Positions 25,027 through 37,362 of a stretch of DNA of 64,000 nt are shown piece by piece. The position numbers were made by a program, and so were the translations under genes. Where the stretch lies: positions 135,075,138 to 135,139,137 of the forward strand of contig JAPTHN010000001.1 of assembly GCA_026936325.1 (NCBI GenBank), given 5' to 3'. The notes under the pieces are model-generated. The model was not told where the DNA came from. It ran no database searches and was given only the letters and a program-made list of their open reading frames with translations. Every line of letters starts with the position of its first letter. Within the stretch, counting starts at the first letter, position 1. The stretch is from Platynereis dumerilii. Lineage: Eukaryota > Annelida > Polychaeta > Phyllodocida > Nereididae.

Positions 25027-25389
25027 AGTGATGCAGACCGGACCACCTTTTAGAGGGTGGTCCGGCATTTCCAAAAGTGGTCCAGTCCTGGTCTGGTCCA
25101 GGGTGATGTGGTACGATTTTGTTACTGGACCGGTCCAGAGGCGGTCCATCGGCATTTCGAAATTTTGATAAAAATCAGAGTTTAAACAATGACATAAATT
25201 TTATTTTTAGATATGACAAAATTCATGCGATACTCTTTTATGACATGAAAAATCACTGGACCGGTCCGGACCGGCGCTTTACCGGTCCGGTCCAGCACTG
25301 GACCGGTTTTTTGTAGGTTGTCCGGTATTTGGCGGTCCAGGGCAGGACCGCGGACCGGACCGGTCCAAGTCGGTCCGGTCTGCATCACT
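25027..25389. mobile_element. Palindromic element rich in GGACCGGTCC
   Basis: The ends read AGTGATGCAGACCGGACC and its complement. Both subterminal regions contain many GGTCCGG and GGACCGG motifs; the middle is AT-rich. Flanks are A/T runs that would fit an 8-bp duplication (AATTTTTT), but low complexity makes this uncertain. It is possibly a hAT-type non-autonomous element. Confidence 0.75.
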
Positions 25390-26334
25390 AAATTTTTTTA
25401 AACTACTAACGCCACCTGATTATTTTACTGGCAAGTACCAATTCTATGATGCACTCGAACTGGCCTCAGAAGACTTATCAATATTATGAGCCGTTTAGTA
25501 AACACATCGACAAATTCTCGCAAGGTCAATCAGTGTAAAATTTTATAAAGCTGGAGCCTTGATTACTTTTTTTTACTCTGCACACAAGAGTTCATATTTT
25601 ACATCATGCATAAGAGACAGCAGCAGTGAGCTGACACCGTCAGTGAACTCTGCCTGATTTCAGATGTAGTAACGACCGCTTTTTTTAAGGGAAGTGGAGT
25701 AACAACTTGGTCTGTTGAATTAGGTCTAGAATTGAATATTAAATAACTTTTAATCGGCCACTTTATTATTAAAATGCTGCTATTGCTGCAAAGTGGTACT
25801 TGTTGTGGAACTTTTTTTTGGCGGAGTCATAATTTTTCCTGCCCAGGGAATTGTGAGTAGTCCCTGTTTGGCAGCCAGACAGCCACACACGACCACCCTC
25901 ACTTCTCAGTATAAGCTTGTTAAGCTTGCCCTGACCAGTGACCACAACATACATTATTTGTGAAGTTGTAACAAAAAGATACTCTTCTTTGGTGTGACAG
26001 ACATAATTAACTGTTTCAGATCTCTCAAAGCAATTGAATGAATGCTTTAGTGTTTCATTGTTGTCTGTTTGTTGTTTTAATTGGTTTCTTTGGAGAAAAC
26101 CATAAACTATCATTTAAATCATGCTGGAAAAGCTGTTAAAGGATTTGAAATCTTCAGAATTTTATGGTACTCATTGGCAGTGCATGTGCACTCAATGATC
26201 GTTTAACATTGATGATTACAATTTGTTTATGTCTTGCTGGCAGCTCAGCTGTGCGTATGAGCACAAGTGATGAGGTCCCTCTACATGGACATGCCCTGAC
26301 CTACTTGAATATTAATAAACTAGAACATACCCAT
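25390..26334. other. Intergenic, no gene seen
   Basis: A 114-codon minus-strand frame at 25769-26113 has no recognisable domain and no good splice context. I treat it as chance. Confidence 0.4.
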
Positions 26335-26400
26335 CAGTGGCATATTCAGGGGGGGTCATTGAGGCAGGTCCCCCCCGTCAGGGCGAAAATTAAGGGCATA
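26335..26400. mobile_element. End fragment of the CAGTGGCRTAT hAT-like family
   Basis: The fragment begins CAGTGGCATATTCAGGGGGG and then CCCCCCGTCAGG, as at 38454 and 52782. The opposite end was not found, so this copy is truncated or rearranged. Confidence 0.6.
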
Positions 26401-28082
26401 TGTTGTGTTGACTTGTGTGGTTGTGTAGTGGAAGGTGTAAATACAGTGGACTTGACAAAGTGAAAAGCAATTGAGTGTTGGATAGAAATTATGTGAATAA
26501 AGTAAATGTAAATGCAGAGTGTGTGTTATGAGGTGTAATAGGAATTGCATAAAAGATTTGGAATTTTGAGCATGAATGGCATAGAGACAGGCCAGTAGGT
26601 GGGAGATCAGTTCAGAAGTATGCCACAGCTACATCTGGAGGGAAGGAGAGACACTACAATGACCTCTGGCTCCCCCTGGGGAAATAATTGAATGGTACAT
26701 TGCATAATGGTGGTGGAAAGTGAAAGCATTGAAATGTATAAACACTGGAAGCGCCACTGGGGGCGCTGCGACGTGTATTTCCGTCCACCATATTGAACTT
26801 TGGCAGCATGGGCTGCTGCAGGCTGGCAGCAGTCTGCCAGCAATGCAAAACAATCTCTCAGAATGCCATAAAATGACCTTTTCTTGTCAGGAACTGTTCT
26901 GTCACGTTTGTTGACATTCCCAAAATAAAAACAGTAAAAAAATGTGTCAAAGAAAATCCTTATAAGTGTTGCAACTGTAATTAAAATAGGCTTCACAGCA
27001 GCAAACCCTGTGTTTTCAGCTATTTTAACAGACAGAAATCACTTCACTACTAGTCCACACCAGTACAACCCTGCACCAGATTGCTTATTTTTTGGTGTCT
27101 GAAGAGCATGATATTTTTTTCAGCATGAATGACTGCTGTCAAGGCATGTTGCTGATGTTTTGAGTACACTTGATTTAATTACTCCCCATGGCCAACAGTG
27201 CTTTAGGCCTACAGAATGTTACCATTACAATGCAGTATCTGCATTAAGCGTCCACTTTTGAAAATATATCAGGGGGTTCAAGGGGCTTGAATGCTTATTT
27301 TTACAGGAGCTTCGTGCAGTTGTGCAGGGAGCGGGGGCCAGGGGGGGTTTATCGCAAAAAATTACGGGGGATGCTCAGCTGAGTGTCTCGCATTCAGACC
27401 CAGTAACGGAGTGCCATGAACCAAAAAGAGGACCTTTAACTAGGGAAAATTCATCCTCGAAGAGGCATAGATTTTCCATTACTTAATTGAAGTTAATTTA
27501 AAAGTAATTATTTGAATAATTTCAACAAATTAATTTTTTATTGCCATATATATGGCCTTTCCAAAGGGATTTTTATTGCAAAATTTTGGATGCCAGAAAT
27601 ATTGGACCAGGTCCAGGAAATTTCAGACCTAATTTTAGGACCCTTAGCTAGGGACAATGACCCCTTGAAGAGCCCTTTTCAGGCGAGCAAAGGAGTAGAC
27701 AAAAATATAGTAAAAAGCCCCCCCCCCCCCAGGAGCAGGGTGAGCAAGACTAAGACATTTTCCCAGTGGCTTTTCACAATAATTTTCAATATTTATTTTA
27801 CCATAGCCTTTTTAGCTATTATTGTAGGCCTACCTTCTGCTGTGTTACAATTGTATTAATGTCGGGCAGTTTTGAAAGAATGGATTGATAATTCAGGGCT
27901 CATTCAAATAGCCCCCCCCCCCTGGTTCCAAAACAAGGACCCGGTAACAGCACTGCAAAACCATTTAGTTCTTTGCAAAATTAGGAAAATCAAGGCATAA
28001 TTCTGGGGAAATAAATTCAGTCAAATGCAAGTTCTATTAAAAATGTATTTATATAAGTCTGCAGAAAAGACAAAACCAGCTA
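26401..28082. other. Intergenic with G/C homopolymer tracts
   Basis: Runs of G or C occur near 27340, 27719-27730 and 27910. A GAAGCGCCA and CCATATTG-containing stretch at about 26745-26810 recurs inverted near 34625-34700, marking a dispersed repeat. No gene seen. Confidence 0.4.
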
Positions 28083-28286
28083 GGATGGATGGATGATTAG
28101 GGCTTTATGTCTTGTACTTATGCAGTTGGTAGGGTGTGAGGACAGGTGGAGGACACAGCTATGAGGCAAAGGATGATTGAAGCAGCCAACAAACATAGGC
28201 CCAGTTGACAAGAGCAAGAGCTGGATTTGAACCCTGAACCCAGTGATTGGAAGCCCAGCATGCTACCACCAAACCAACCCTACCAC
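28083..28286 (-). mobile_element. tRNA-derived SINE
   Basis: On the minus strand: a pol III box-A-like start, a box B (GGTTCAAATCC), a tRNA-unrelated body ending in a GGACATAAAGCC-type block, and a short-repeat tail (ATCC)n. It is the family of at least eight further copies in this window. Confidence 0.8.
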
Positions 28287-30217
28287 GTCAAAACCAGCTG
28301 AGCCCTACATAGAAAAATTGTTTTCTCAGTAACTGAGGTCCAAGTGCCTTGAAATTGAAATTAGCTATAGTCTTATAAATTGTAACTGATTTCTCTGCTT
28401 TTCAGTAAGGGTTTCATAAATCTAACCTGTACATGATTTATGAATTAGAAGAGACAAAGGCCTATGTTTATGAATCATACTATACTTCCTTGCAGATGTG
28501 GAAAAAGAAAAGTTGAAAATAATCTACTTGTGCCAACTTGCGAATAGAGGATTCCGGCAAAGTTCCAAGTTATTTAATAGCTTGTCACCATCAAGCTTCC
28601 ATTCATTGCACTTTCCAGGATTTCTAAATTCAGACTCTATACTATACAAACTTTTCTAGTGATAAAGCAACAAAAAACAATATAGCAATTATAAAAACTT
28701 TAATCTATATCCGTGGGAAAAAAATAGCCAGACATATTCACACAGTAAACAACTAGATCAACATATTTTTTGTTTGTATTGGCAATAGTAACAGATTTGA
28801 AAAATTACATATCAGCCAACTTTATGAATAGATAATTGAAAATCAGAAGATTATCAAAATATCATTACATTTTCACTTACAGATACAGGCAGACATAAAA
28901 CCGAAAATTATATATATATATCAGAAAATTGTTAATTAATAGTAGCAAGTAAAAAATTCATTAAAAAAATATATTCATTAAAAAATATATAAAGCGAATA
29001 TTCATCTATTTCATGAATGCAATCCATCAAATATACAGTTCACAATTTTAAATCATCCAATAATTTGGTCTTTGAACAAGGTTTCATTCCTTCAGATGAA
29101 CATTTCTCACAATTAGTTCTTCAGTAAGTTTTCAAGTTCACGACAAATCGGGTTAGGAATTATGACTTATAAGGTACAAATGCATCCTCAATGAGTCAGA
29201 ATTTTGAAAAATATACATATGTATGTTATTCAAGACATCTACGAGCAATATTTCTTACATTTTCTTTAGTATACTAAATCTTTTCTCATTCAAAATGCAC
29301 ATTTAATTCATGTAAATCACCTTTTAAAGTCCTCCAGTGAAAATCAACATTATAACTGAAATGGTGACCCTCAAATATTCAGCATGAATATTGCTAGGTT
29401 AGCCTTCAAAATTTCTCAATTCACAAAGGCTGTATCATATTTGATTTGATGAAATCCAAATAATAGCAATGCAATATGTCAAGCACATGCAATTTACTTG
29501 GACATAATTCAGTAGCATAAAACATGAAATATTTGAAAGTACCCACAGAATTAACAAATAATACCCCACAGCTCTGAGGTCAGAACACAAATTGTCATCA
29601 TTCACAAAACTCACAGTACAGGCTGTCAAGATGAATATCAGCAGATTTTTAAAACTTTTTTTTTTAATTTCTGTTTATAAATCCCAGTTATATGTCCAAT
29701 ATTATCTTGAACATGTACTAAAATTCATACTGCAGATGCAAATAATGCATTTTAATTAACTTGCAAGGAGAGCCCAAGAATGCACCAAATGTAAACAAAA
29801 CAAATATATAACTTATTATATAAGCATCAAAAAGTATTTGTTAAGTCTTTTCTGCAATTAATTGTCTTGTACTGTTTGATTTTACAGTATAGTAAGTAAC
29901 AAGCTAATAACAAAAGCAAGAATTGATCGGTTTCTTTGGCTTTAAAAACCGTGTAATCAATGTCTATTAGAGCAATACTATTAAAAGCAAGTTCAATACA
30001 AGCTCAGCTCATAGCTGCAAAAGGTTATTTATATTTCTGTACTGCTTTGTAGCAGAGCTCCAATGACAATTTTCTGGGATTAGTTTTACAAGATTAAGAT
30101 TTTGAAAATATCATTCGGATACCCACATTATAAAGACAATTACATTGTCAAGCAATATCAATATTAATAAATGTTGCAGGTGTTCGACGATAATCAACAA
30201 GCAATTATAATCAAATT
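28287..30217. other. AT-rich intergenic region
   Basis: A strongly AT-rich stretch without repeats of note. If the minus-strand candidate exon at 30218-30575 is real, part of this could be its 3' UTR. Nothing else is supported. Confidence 0.35.
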
Positions 30218-30575
30218 TTATATTACATAATCTTCATTAGTGATAATGTAACCTGGACAAGGACTGGAGAAGAACAGGATATGAACTACCCAATTAGCTA
30301 CTGCTACCTGCTCTCCTTCAAAACTGAATGTAACTGTACATGTAACCAATTGAATGATGTTACTACATGCATCTTTCTTGGATAATAGGTGCTCGAATGG
30401 GTACATCGCTGCATAATTCACACCTTCTTTACGGACAACCGAGAGGAGCAGCTGGACATGGTGTTGGGAGCACTTGTACATGCAGATTGCAGGACATTGC
30501 ATTTGTTTGTAGAAGTTTGTCGATAAATCACAAACTGTGTCCACTGCCGCAAGGAACTCGGCAATACGCACATGC
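30218..30575 (-). CDS. Candidate terminal exon, unknown protein
   Basis: A 119-codon stretch after a convincing acceptor (TTTTTCTTTCCAG) reads HVRIAEFLAAVDTVCDLS and onward to NEDYVI and a stop. It is Cys-rich with no domain I recognise. A frame of this size is expected about once or twice by chance in 64 kb of AT-rich DNA, so this is weak. The neighbouring candidate at 31598-31858 does not join it in phase. Confidence 0.2.
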
Positions 30576-30769
30576 CTGGAAAGAAAAACCGAATTTATGA
30601 GTTTTAGCTGGCACACAATACTACACATCCTCACAATTAAAGTTGTCATATTGATGGAAAGGGATACAATCTAAGTTATAATTAGTTCCTGCAAGCAAAA
30701 TGACATCTACAGTACCATATCTAAGTCATCTTTGGCCCTGTCAACATGTTATATAGTATATATACTTAA

Positions 30770-31498
30770 GGGCACATGCTGGTCGAAAAATGGTGAAAAT
30801 ATTTTAGAAAATGGAAATTCTGATTTTGACAGTTTCAATAAATACAGATGTCCAGACAACAAATGCAACTGAAATTTTGCAAAAATTCCTATTCTAACCC
30901 TGCAAACAACCTTGTCAACCTTACCATTACAGTAAAAATTATGAAGAGTTTATTTCCTTTTTTTGCCATTTTCCGGAAACTGCGAATTTTAGTGACTTTG
31001 AGAGCTTACAAAAAATTCATCTCAAAAACCGCTGAAGGCATCATAATGAATTTTGGCATGCTGCTTACTGACAAGTTCGCTTCCGCAATAAGGCTATTTT
31101 CAGAACTGTATTTCGATTAAAGGCCGAGGGCCAGCAACTCAAACCTGAAAGATTGTGAAATAGCTCCATAGTCCCATGTTCGCGAACCCAGAAAAACCCT
31201 ATAAAAACATATTTTTAGTCTGAAAATAGTCTTATTGCGGATCCGAATACCTCAAATTATGAAAATAAATGAGTTCTGATTATTCTGACAGCTCAGTCTT
31301 AAGATGAATTTTTTGTAAGGCAGAATACTTAAAAATATGTAAAATTCTTTGTTGCCATGGCAACCGTAACCATGGCAACTTAAAATTTCACGGAGTGTCA
31401 TAATTTGGTGCCCTGAAGACCTGTGTAAAATTTCATAGCTCTAGCAGCAACAGTTTCTTCTGAACAGCATACAAACATTTTTCGACCAGCCTGTGCCC
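30770..31498. mobile_element. TTAA-flanked non-autonomous element
   Basis: The ends GGGCACATGCTGGTCGAAAA and CGACCAGCCTGTGCCC are inverted copies, flanked on both sides by TTAA (30766-30769, 31499-31502). TTAA duplication is characteristic of piggyBac-type (also Kolobok) elements. The 729-bp interior has no transposase. Confidence 0.8.
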
Positions 31499-31597
31499 TT
31501 AATGACAATTGATAAATCATTAAAAAATATTACCATAATCATTAATGAATGATTAAAGAAAATCTAAAATGATTCCTCTTGGAATTGACATGAATAC

Positions 31598-31858
31598 TTA
31601 AACAGTTTGAAAATCAAATGTAACCCAAACTATTCTTGTTCGTCGTAAAAACCACTGTGAGCTCAAGAAATTATATCGGTCAAGAGATTTGATAACTTGA
31701 TAGACTTCAAGGAGATTCCTGACCTGTTTTACTGCACGGCTGTAGTTCATTAGCACGAAGACTTGGCGATCATCTGTCCCACTGCGACACTCCCTTTTTG
31801 TTCTGATAGAGCACTCAATCAGTTGGTCCAAACAGGGCCAAATTTGCAAATCGTCCAT
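31598..31858 (-). CDS. Candidate exon or chance frame, unknown protein
   Basis: An 86-codon frame from an ATG (MDDLQIWPCLDQLIECS ...) lies just inside a good acceptor (TTTTTATTTGTCAG at about 31874). A stop two codons before the ATG means it could only be a first coding exon. No domain is recognised; chance is likely. Confidence 0.15.
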   Translation of the reverse strand: MDDLQIWPCLDQLIECSIRTKRECRSGTDDRQVFVLMNYSRAVKQVRNLLEVYQVIKSLDRYNFLSSQWFLRRTRIVWVTFDFQTV

Positions 31859-31917
31859 CCATCAGGGTATCTGACAAATAAAAATGTGACACAGCATAAG
31901 CACATTTATAGATTAGG

Positions 31918-31965
31918 GGGCAACCATTAGATATTAAGGGGGTGGGAAGAAGGAGGTAATTAAGA
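31918..31965. mobile_element. Fragment resembling the GGGGCCGACCATATGAT element end
   Basis: GGGGGCAACCATTAGATATT followed by a G run resembles the left end of the element at 42272, without a right end. Confidence 0.4.
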
Positions 31966-32025
31966 GCTCACGGTTGTTTGCGCTCCTGGCTACCAATCGC
32001 TTGGCCTCGCCTACCCCCTACAGTG

Positions 32026-32243
32026 TTGGATGGATGGATGTTCGGGACTTTACGTCCTGTATTTATGCACTTGGCAGGCTAATTAGGACAGGAGGAGGAC
32101 ACGGCAATGAGGTGAAGGATGATTGAAACAGCCGTCCAACATAGGCCAGGTGACCCGACATGAGCTGGATTCGAACCCTGGACCCAGCGATTGGCACTCC
32201 AGCACGCTACCACTAGACCAACGCTACCACTAGACCAACCGTC
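32026..32243 (-). mobile_element. tRNA-derived SINE
   Basis: Same family as 28083-28286, better preserved: box B GGTTCGAATCC, GGACGTAAAGTCC-type 3' body and (ATCC)n tail. A 17-bp piece near the 5' end (TTGGTCTAGTGGTAGC) is duplicated. Confidence 0.85.
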
Positions 32244-32670
32244 CCCCCCCCCTACAGGGTCGGAAAAAACCTGGGTAAAATTAATTTTGCTCAGCCCGCT
32301 GGGTAAAACCTGCATAACCCGGGTTTGCAATAATCAACCAAGGTAACGGAAGAAACCCAACTCAAGTCCTTTAGCAGAGCAGGTAAAAAATCAAAACCAC
32401 TCAAAAACCTTGAGCGGAAAAGGATTTGGTCAGTTAGGATTCTTAGGAAGATCTGATCATGCTGATCTTACCTCTGCTGTTCTATACTTTACTCTTGACC
32501 ATTTCCCCAAGGAGAGAATACCATACATCATTTTATTCTTAATTCATATTTTTGAAGATGTATGCTGCAAATATGTAATTCCTGATGAGGAAGCTACTAC
32601 TGGTGAAATGAATTACTGATTTTCTTTTGAGTCTTGTTTCCGAGTTTCTGAGCTGCATCACATCATATTC

Positions 32671-33017
32671 AGGCCCCATTTACACATATAACTCCAGGAA
32701 CTCCTGGAAATCCCACAACTCCTGCTAACTCCCGTAACTCCCACTAACTCCTGTAACTCCCACTAACTCCTGCTAGCTCCCGTAACTCCCACTAACTCCG
32801 GCAAATCCCGCTAACTCCAATTTAACTCCTGTCAACTCCCATAACTCCTGCTAACGTCCAGTAAATCCCACAACTCCCGGTAATCCCTGTCAACTCATAT
32901 AACTCCTGCTAACTCCTGCTAACTCCCACAACTCCGGGTAACTCCTGTCAACTCCCATAACTCCCTGAAGTCCCAAATGGTGGCTCCGTTTAGGAGTTAC
33001 ATGCTTAAATGGGGCCT
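32671..33017. mobile_element. TIR-bounded minisatellite (ACTCCYG unit)
   Basis: The inside is about 270 bp of a degenerate 9-10 bp repeat (TAACTCCTGC, TAACTCCCAC). The ends are inverted: AGGCCCCATTTACACATATA at the left and TACATGCTTAAATGGGGCCT at the right. This is the smallest of three inverted-repeat elements in the window filled with satellite sequence. Confidence 0.75.
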
Positions 33018-33952
33018 ATATATTCCACATCTTGGGATTGATTGTAGACATTTTTAACCATTGGCAAAGACCGGGTTTCCTTGGATCACTCAGTAGCTAC
33101 TAAATTATGCAAACTCATACTGAAAGAATTTTGATCTCGTAAGTTTCATAAAATTTAAGGAATAATGTTGCCCTCTTGTACATGTATCTAAACCAGGGAC
33201 TAAAAGAACCCACACATGTTATTCATCCATCCTCATGACTGACAAGAACTTGCCTTATAGGGTTTTACTGACTGGGCCTATACCTACAGGTCTACTTACC
33301 AGCCAACCCACAATACCAGTTTAGGGTTTAAGCTACTTCCACAGTCTGATTCTGATATTTTTAATGTATTTTTAGAGGCAAATTACTAGTTTTATCCAGG
33401 TTTTACGCATCTTTTGGTAAAAGTCAGGTTTGCTCAGCCCAAGTCTAACCCGGGTTAAACCTGGGGGGGGGGGGTGGGTTTTATCTGCCAACCCTGCTCT
33501 CTTAAAATCCAATGACCCATAAGGAGTTTTCCCGAACAGTCCCCTTGTGATTGAATCATTTTTTCAAAGTGAACCCATTGCTTGCAAGGAGTAATTAGTG
33601 AATAGCAACTGAAAGAAGATTAAACTTCAAAGGGAGTGATAAAAATTAATTTTTGACAACTGTGTTGTTGTCTAAATCAAAATGCTAATTGGCTGAATTG
33701 ACAATTGTCTCAATAGCTTGGGGCTAATTCAGCCTAATTGACTTAATAGCCAGGTAGCCCGTAGGCCAAATTGCAATATTCCAGAGCTCTACACAATTAA
33801 TCCAATTAAACACAGAAGCATATATTTATTTACAACAAAATTTGAACCCCTGAAGTGCTACATCTGGGCTGGAGTCTACACTGCCAGTGTAAACAAACAG
33901 CACAATCCACATGATTGAACATTACATTGTATGTGGCAGCCTGAAATGGTAG
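33018..33952. other. Intergenic, no gene seen
   Basis: Contains a G run at about 33463-33476 in GGGTTAAACCTGG-type sequence; similar CCCGGGTTTGC motifs occur near 32310, so a decayed repeat may span both. No exon recognised. Confidence 0.35.
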
Positions 33953-34445
33953 CAGGACGTTTCACCGCTGGGACGTTTCACCGCCAGCAGTGGTTGGACG
34001 TTTCACCGCCGATTCATTACTGTTCCTGTTGAAAAACATAGTCTTAATACACTTGCACCTGCTCAGCTGCCACCACCAATCATGTGGTTGATTACACTTG
34101 TCTTAGTTGGACTGACAATATTTTTCTAATCACTTGATTACCGCAATTCAACCTGCTGAGACCACGCAGTTTGACCGCAATTGAAACACCAAGCTTATTG
34201 CCATCCAAGAGAATTAATTGCTACTGTGTTGGGGTATACAGAATGCCAGAGACGATTACAATTTGCAGTAACATCAACCTTCAAGTGCTATCTGTCACTG
34301 ATACTTAATATCTGCATGTTTCTGCTAATTCTCGGCTTCACAAAGCTTGCACATGGCAATGATTACTTGATAAACACTGTTCTAGATCGGCGGTGAAACG
34401 TCCAACCACTGGCGGCGGTGAAACGTCCCAGCGGTGAAACATCCT
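33953..34445. mobile_element. MITE with repeated GGACGTTTCACCGC ends
   Basis: Inverted ends of about 62 bp each contain three copies of GACGTTTCACCGC, at 33953-34014 and as complement at 34384-34445. The middle is unique. No clear target duplication. The internal end repeats may be multiple transposase-binding sites (inference). Confidence 0.8.
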
Positions 34446-35130
34446 ATAATCCCTGAAATGTGGGTTATTTTGGGGAATACTTACGAATGGGAAGGCAGTC
34501 CTTGGTCCTGAGTGGCAGGTTCAGGTGTGAATTGCAATTGAGTGCATAACACTCACTCCCCTCAGTGCCCAGCAGCATTTTCTTTGGTTGAGCAAGGCCT
34601 GTGCATGTGTGTTTGGCTGCTCACTGATCCCAAGTCCAATATGGCGGCGGCCCAAACACGTGACGTCCTATACGCTCAACACTGATTGGCGCTTCCAGTG
34701 TATTTATAGTTCAATGAGTGAAAGTGCCTGTTATGTTGTGGAGTGGTTGAATCGAGGGGGTAAGTGGAGGTGGAAGATGGCTGGAAGGTGATGGATATGA
34801 AAGGTATGGAGAAAGTAGGAAGACATGTGTATGAGAGGTGGGGAAAGATTCCGAAAGAAGTGCCAGAGGTGGCATACAGGCACTTTGAAAAGACCTGGGA
34901 TGACCTCTGACCTCATTGTTGTTGTAATATTAAGTAGGATGTGTCAGCTGGAGGTCATCCGATTTCTGGTAGACTCTCCAGCTGCGCTGTTCGTTTAGAG
35001 TCTGTGAGCAGACTGACTTTTTTTAATAAGTGTGAGCATTCACAAAACTGTGCGCCTGAGTTTGATGGTCAGTTTGGCATTAAATAAAGATTGTTTTTCT
35101 GCCGTTTGACTGGCATTATCTCCAATCATA
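34446..35130. other. Intergenic, dispersed repeat piece
   Basis: 34625-34700 shares CCAATATGG and GGCGCTTCCAGTG with an inverted stretch near 26745-26810. A short frame (RHVYERWGKIPKEVPEVAY) at about 34820-34900 may be a remnant of a mobile-element protein; I could not place it. Confidence 0.3.
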
Positions 35131-35868
35131 AACAGTTCAACAAAAATAAGTCACCCTTTACAAAAATGTGAACATCTCAAAAACCCCTTTTCTGATTTAT
35201 AAATAGTCTAAATGTGAAAGTGTGCCAGTATGTAGGCCTGTATATTGACAGTGTGCATGTTTGTGTATTTGAAGGTTTGTGTTTGAACTCCATTAAAACT
35301 ATTTGTAATGTCATCCAAGGAACCTAAACTGTAAAAATGTTACAAAAGAAGTCCTCAGTTGTCTTCTAAATATGATTGAGAAACAAATTTTCTCCAGTCA
35401 CTTGATGAAGTTTATCCAGCTGGTTGCTACCCTGCAAGGTGAGCTAAGGTAAAATTGTTCATATCCCTTGGAAAATCCACAGATTTTTAAAAACAGGGCA
35501 GGCTCACTCTAAGGCTGCACTGTAAATTTTGAATTTTGAGTTAGCTTAATTGATTGAGTGAGATGGTTGCACAATTCCTTTGAGCCAAGATAGCTTGTTG
35601 TTTGCAAATTATAACAACATAAAGATTATCATAACTCAAAATGGCAAGCTATCAAACAAGTTGTGCCACCATCTCACTCAATCATTGGAGCTAACTCAAA
35701 ATTTCAAATTTTACAGTGTGCTGGCAGAGCCAGTAATAATGCCACTGAGCTACAAATATATTCAAGGTTGATATGCAGGGCTATAATTTAGCCAACTGTC
35801 ATAAAGATCAGTGAATCTTCGAGATATTCAAGTTTATCTAAAAGAGGACTTATTTTTGTTGAACTGTT
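35131..35868. mobile_element. TA-target MITE, copy 2
   Basis: Ends AACAGTTCAACAAAAATAAG and the exact complement; TA on both sides (35129-35130, 35869-35870). Subterminal AACATCTCAAA and GAGATATTCAAG also pair. 738 bp with no transposase. Same family as 9790-10348. Confidence 0.85.
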
Positions 35869-36100
35869 TAGATGCAACATGGCTGCTTGACCTTGGCAGT
35901 GCTTCGAAAAGAGGCCTTCCTATTTTGAGCCCGTAAGCTAAGAAGACAAGTCTGGAGGATGACAACACTCTGTTGGCCAAAATTGCAATTGTTTATGAAC
36001 TGTTTTAATATGCTGACAAATTAATTTTCCTCTGCTTTTATCACACCTTGGTGTGAGTCAGAAGTCTTCAGACCAGACATCTGCGGATCCATCGATCGTA

Positions 36101-36368
36101 CTGACTGACGAGTCAGTCTGCTGTAAAGCACGAGCTAGCGAGGCTGCAGACTGATGAAATTCAAGTCGAATTGGGTATCGAATTGGAATTGCTGCCCCTA
36201 AAGTCCACGATGCTGCCTGTCAGGTCCGCGCTCAACGGAACTCAGCAGAACTGTGCTGGCTGCTTCAAAAATGCATGTGAGTGAGGACCTGATTGGCAGC
36301 ACCTGATGTGAAATGTTGTAGCCTGCTTGCTGACGCTCGCAACTGATTGAGCAGGCCACTGTAGCCTG
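36101..36368 (+). mobile_element. 9-bp-TSD MITE, copy 1
   Basis: Starts CTGACTGACGAGTCAGTCTG, ends in CCACTGTAGCCTG, 268 bp. Flanked by the perfect 9-bp duplication TCGATCGTA. In this family the end is a short palindrome (CAGGCTACTGTAGCCTG) and the start is another. A 9-bp duplication suggests a Mutator-like or Merlin-like origin (inference). No coding capacity. Confidence 0.85.
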
Positions 36369-36377
36369 TCGATCGTA

Positions 36378-37067
36378 TTCAAACAATTGCATTTCTTCTG
36401 GCTTGTGGTAGTTTGGCCAAAGTTTGGGTCTCACATGAATGCTCAGATCACCACACATAACTTTCGTCACTGCTTCACATCTATATATGTTTCACACTAA
36501 TTTTGCACTTTTTTGGGCCCAATTTACAAATTATGTCTTAATTACCCTTTTGGGGGGAATTTTACACACATGCTAATTGTGCTAGCTTAAAATGTCTTTT
36601 CATGTTTCCCGAATCTTCTGACTTTGTAGATTGTGTCAAGGACATAAATGTGTTATGAAAAAATTGGTGTGCACAACTAAGATCAAAGACCTGTCACTCT
36701 GAAACACATATATTGTCAGAACAATTTCCCTTCAAAATTCTTACAAATGATTTCATATTTGTAGACATGGAGACAAAATGTGAATTTTTTGTCTACACAG
36801 GCTATTCTATTGGGAAAAGTGATGTCATATGTTTTCTGATGTCACTATATATTCCCTATAGAATACATGTCCTAGAAAAAAAATGCACATTCACTCTCTG
36901 TGTCTACAATTATGAAATCATCTGTAATTGGTCACATTTTGTCAAGAAGAACCACACAATCGACTAAGTTAAATAGTCAAATTTTGCTGATTTTGTCAAA
37001 TGAAAGGGAGAGCCACGTGTTTAAATGTTCAAAAAAGCTCCATGTCAGAGACCATAAAGAGGAACCT
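36378..37067. other. Intergenic, no gene seen
   Basis: AT-rich spacer between two insertions of the 9-bp-TSD family. No exon or array recognised. Confidence 0.4.
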
Positions 37068-37076
37068 GGAGTCCTG

Positions 37077-37353
37077 CAGGCTACAGTAGCCTACTAAATC
37101 AGTTGCGAGCGTTAGCGAGCTGGCTACAACATTTCACTTCAGGTGCTGCCAATCAGGTCCTCACTCACATGCATTTTTGAAGCAGCCAGCACAGTTCTGC
37201 TGAGTTCTGCTGAGCGCGGACCTGACAGGCAGCATCGCAGACTTTAGAAGCAGCAGTTCTAGTGACCTCAATTCCAATTCGATACCCAATTGAATTTCAT
37301 CAGTCTGCAGCCTCGCTAGCTCGTGCTTTACAGCAGACTGACTTGTCAGTCAG
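37077..37353 (-). mobile_element. 9-bp-TSD MITE, copy 2 (inverted)
   Basis: Same family, minus orientation, 277 bp. The left flank is GGAGTCCTG (37068-37076). The right flank is GGTGTCCTA (37354-37362), the same nonamer with two changes, and beyond it copy 3 starts at once. Confidence 0.88.
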
Positions 37354-37362
37354 GGTGTCCTA

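Noticed and set aside
32410-32619. Frame beginning MSGKG, recalling histone H4
   Set aside because: It starts at a TTG, and nothing after the first residues resembles H4. It is unrelated to the histone-type stem-loop at 7195.
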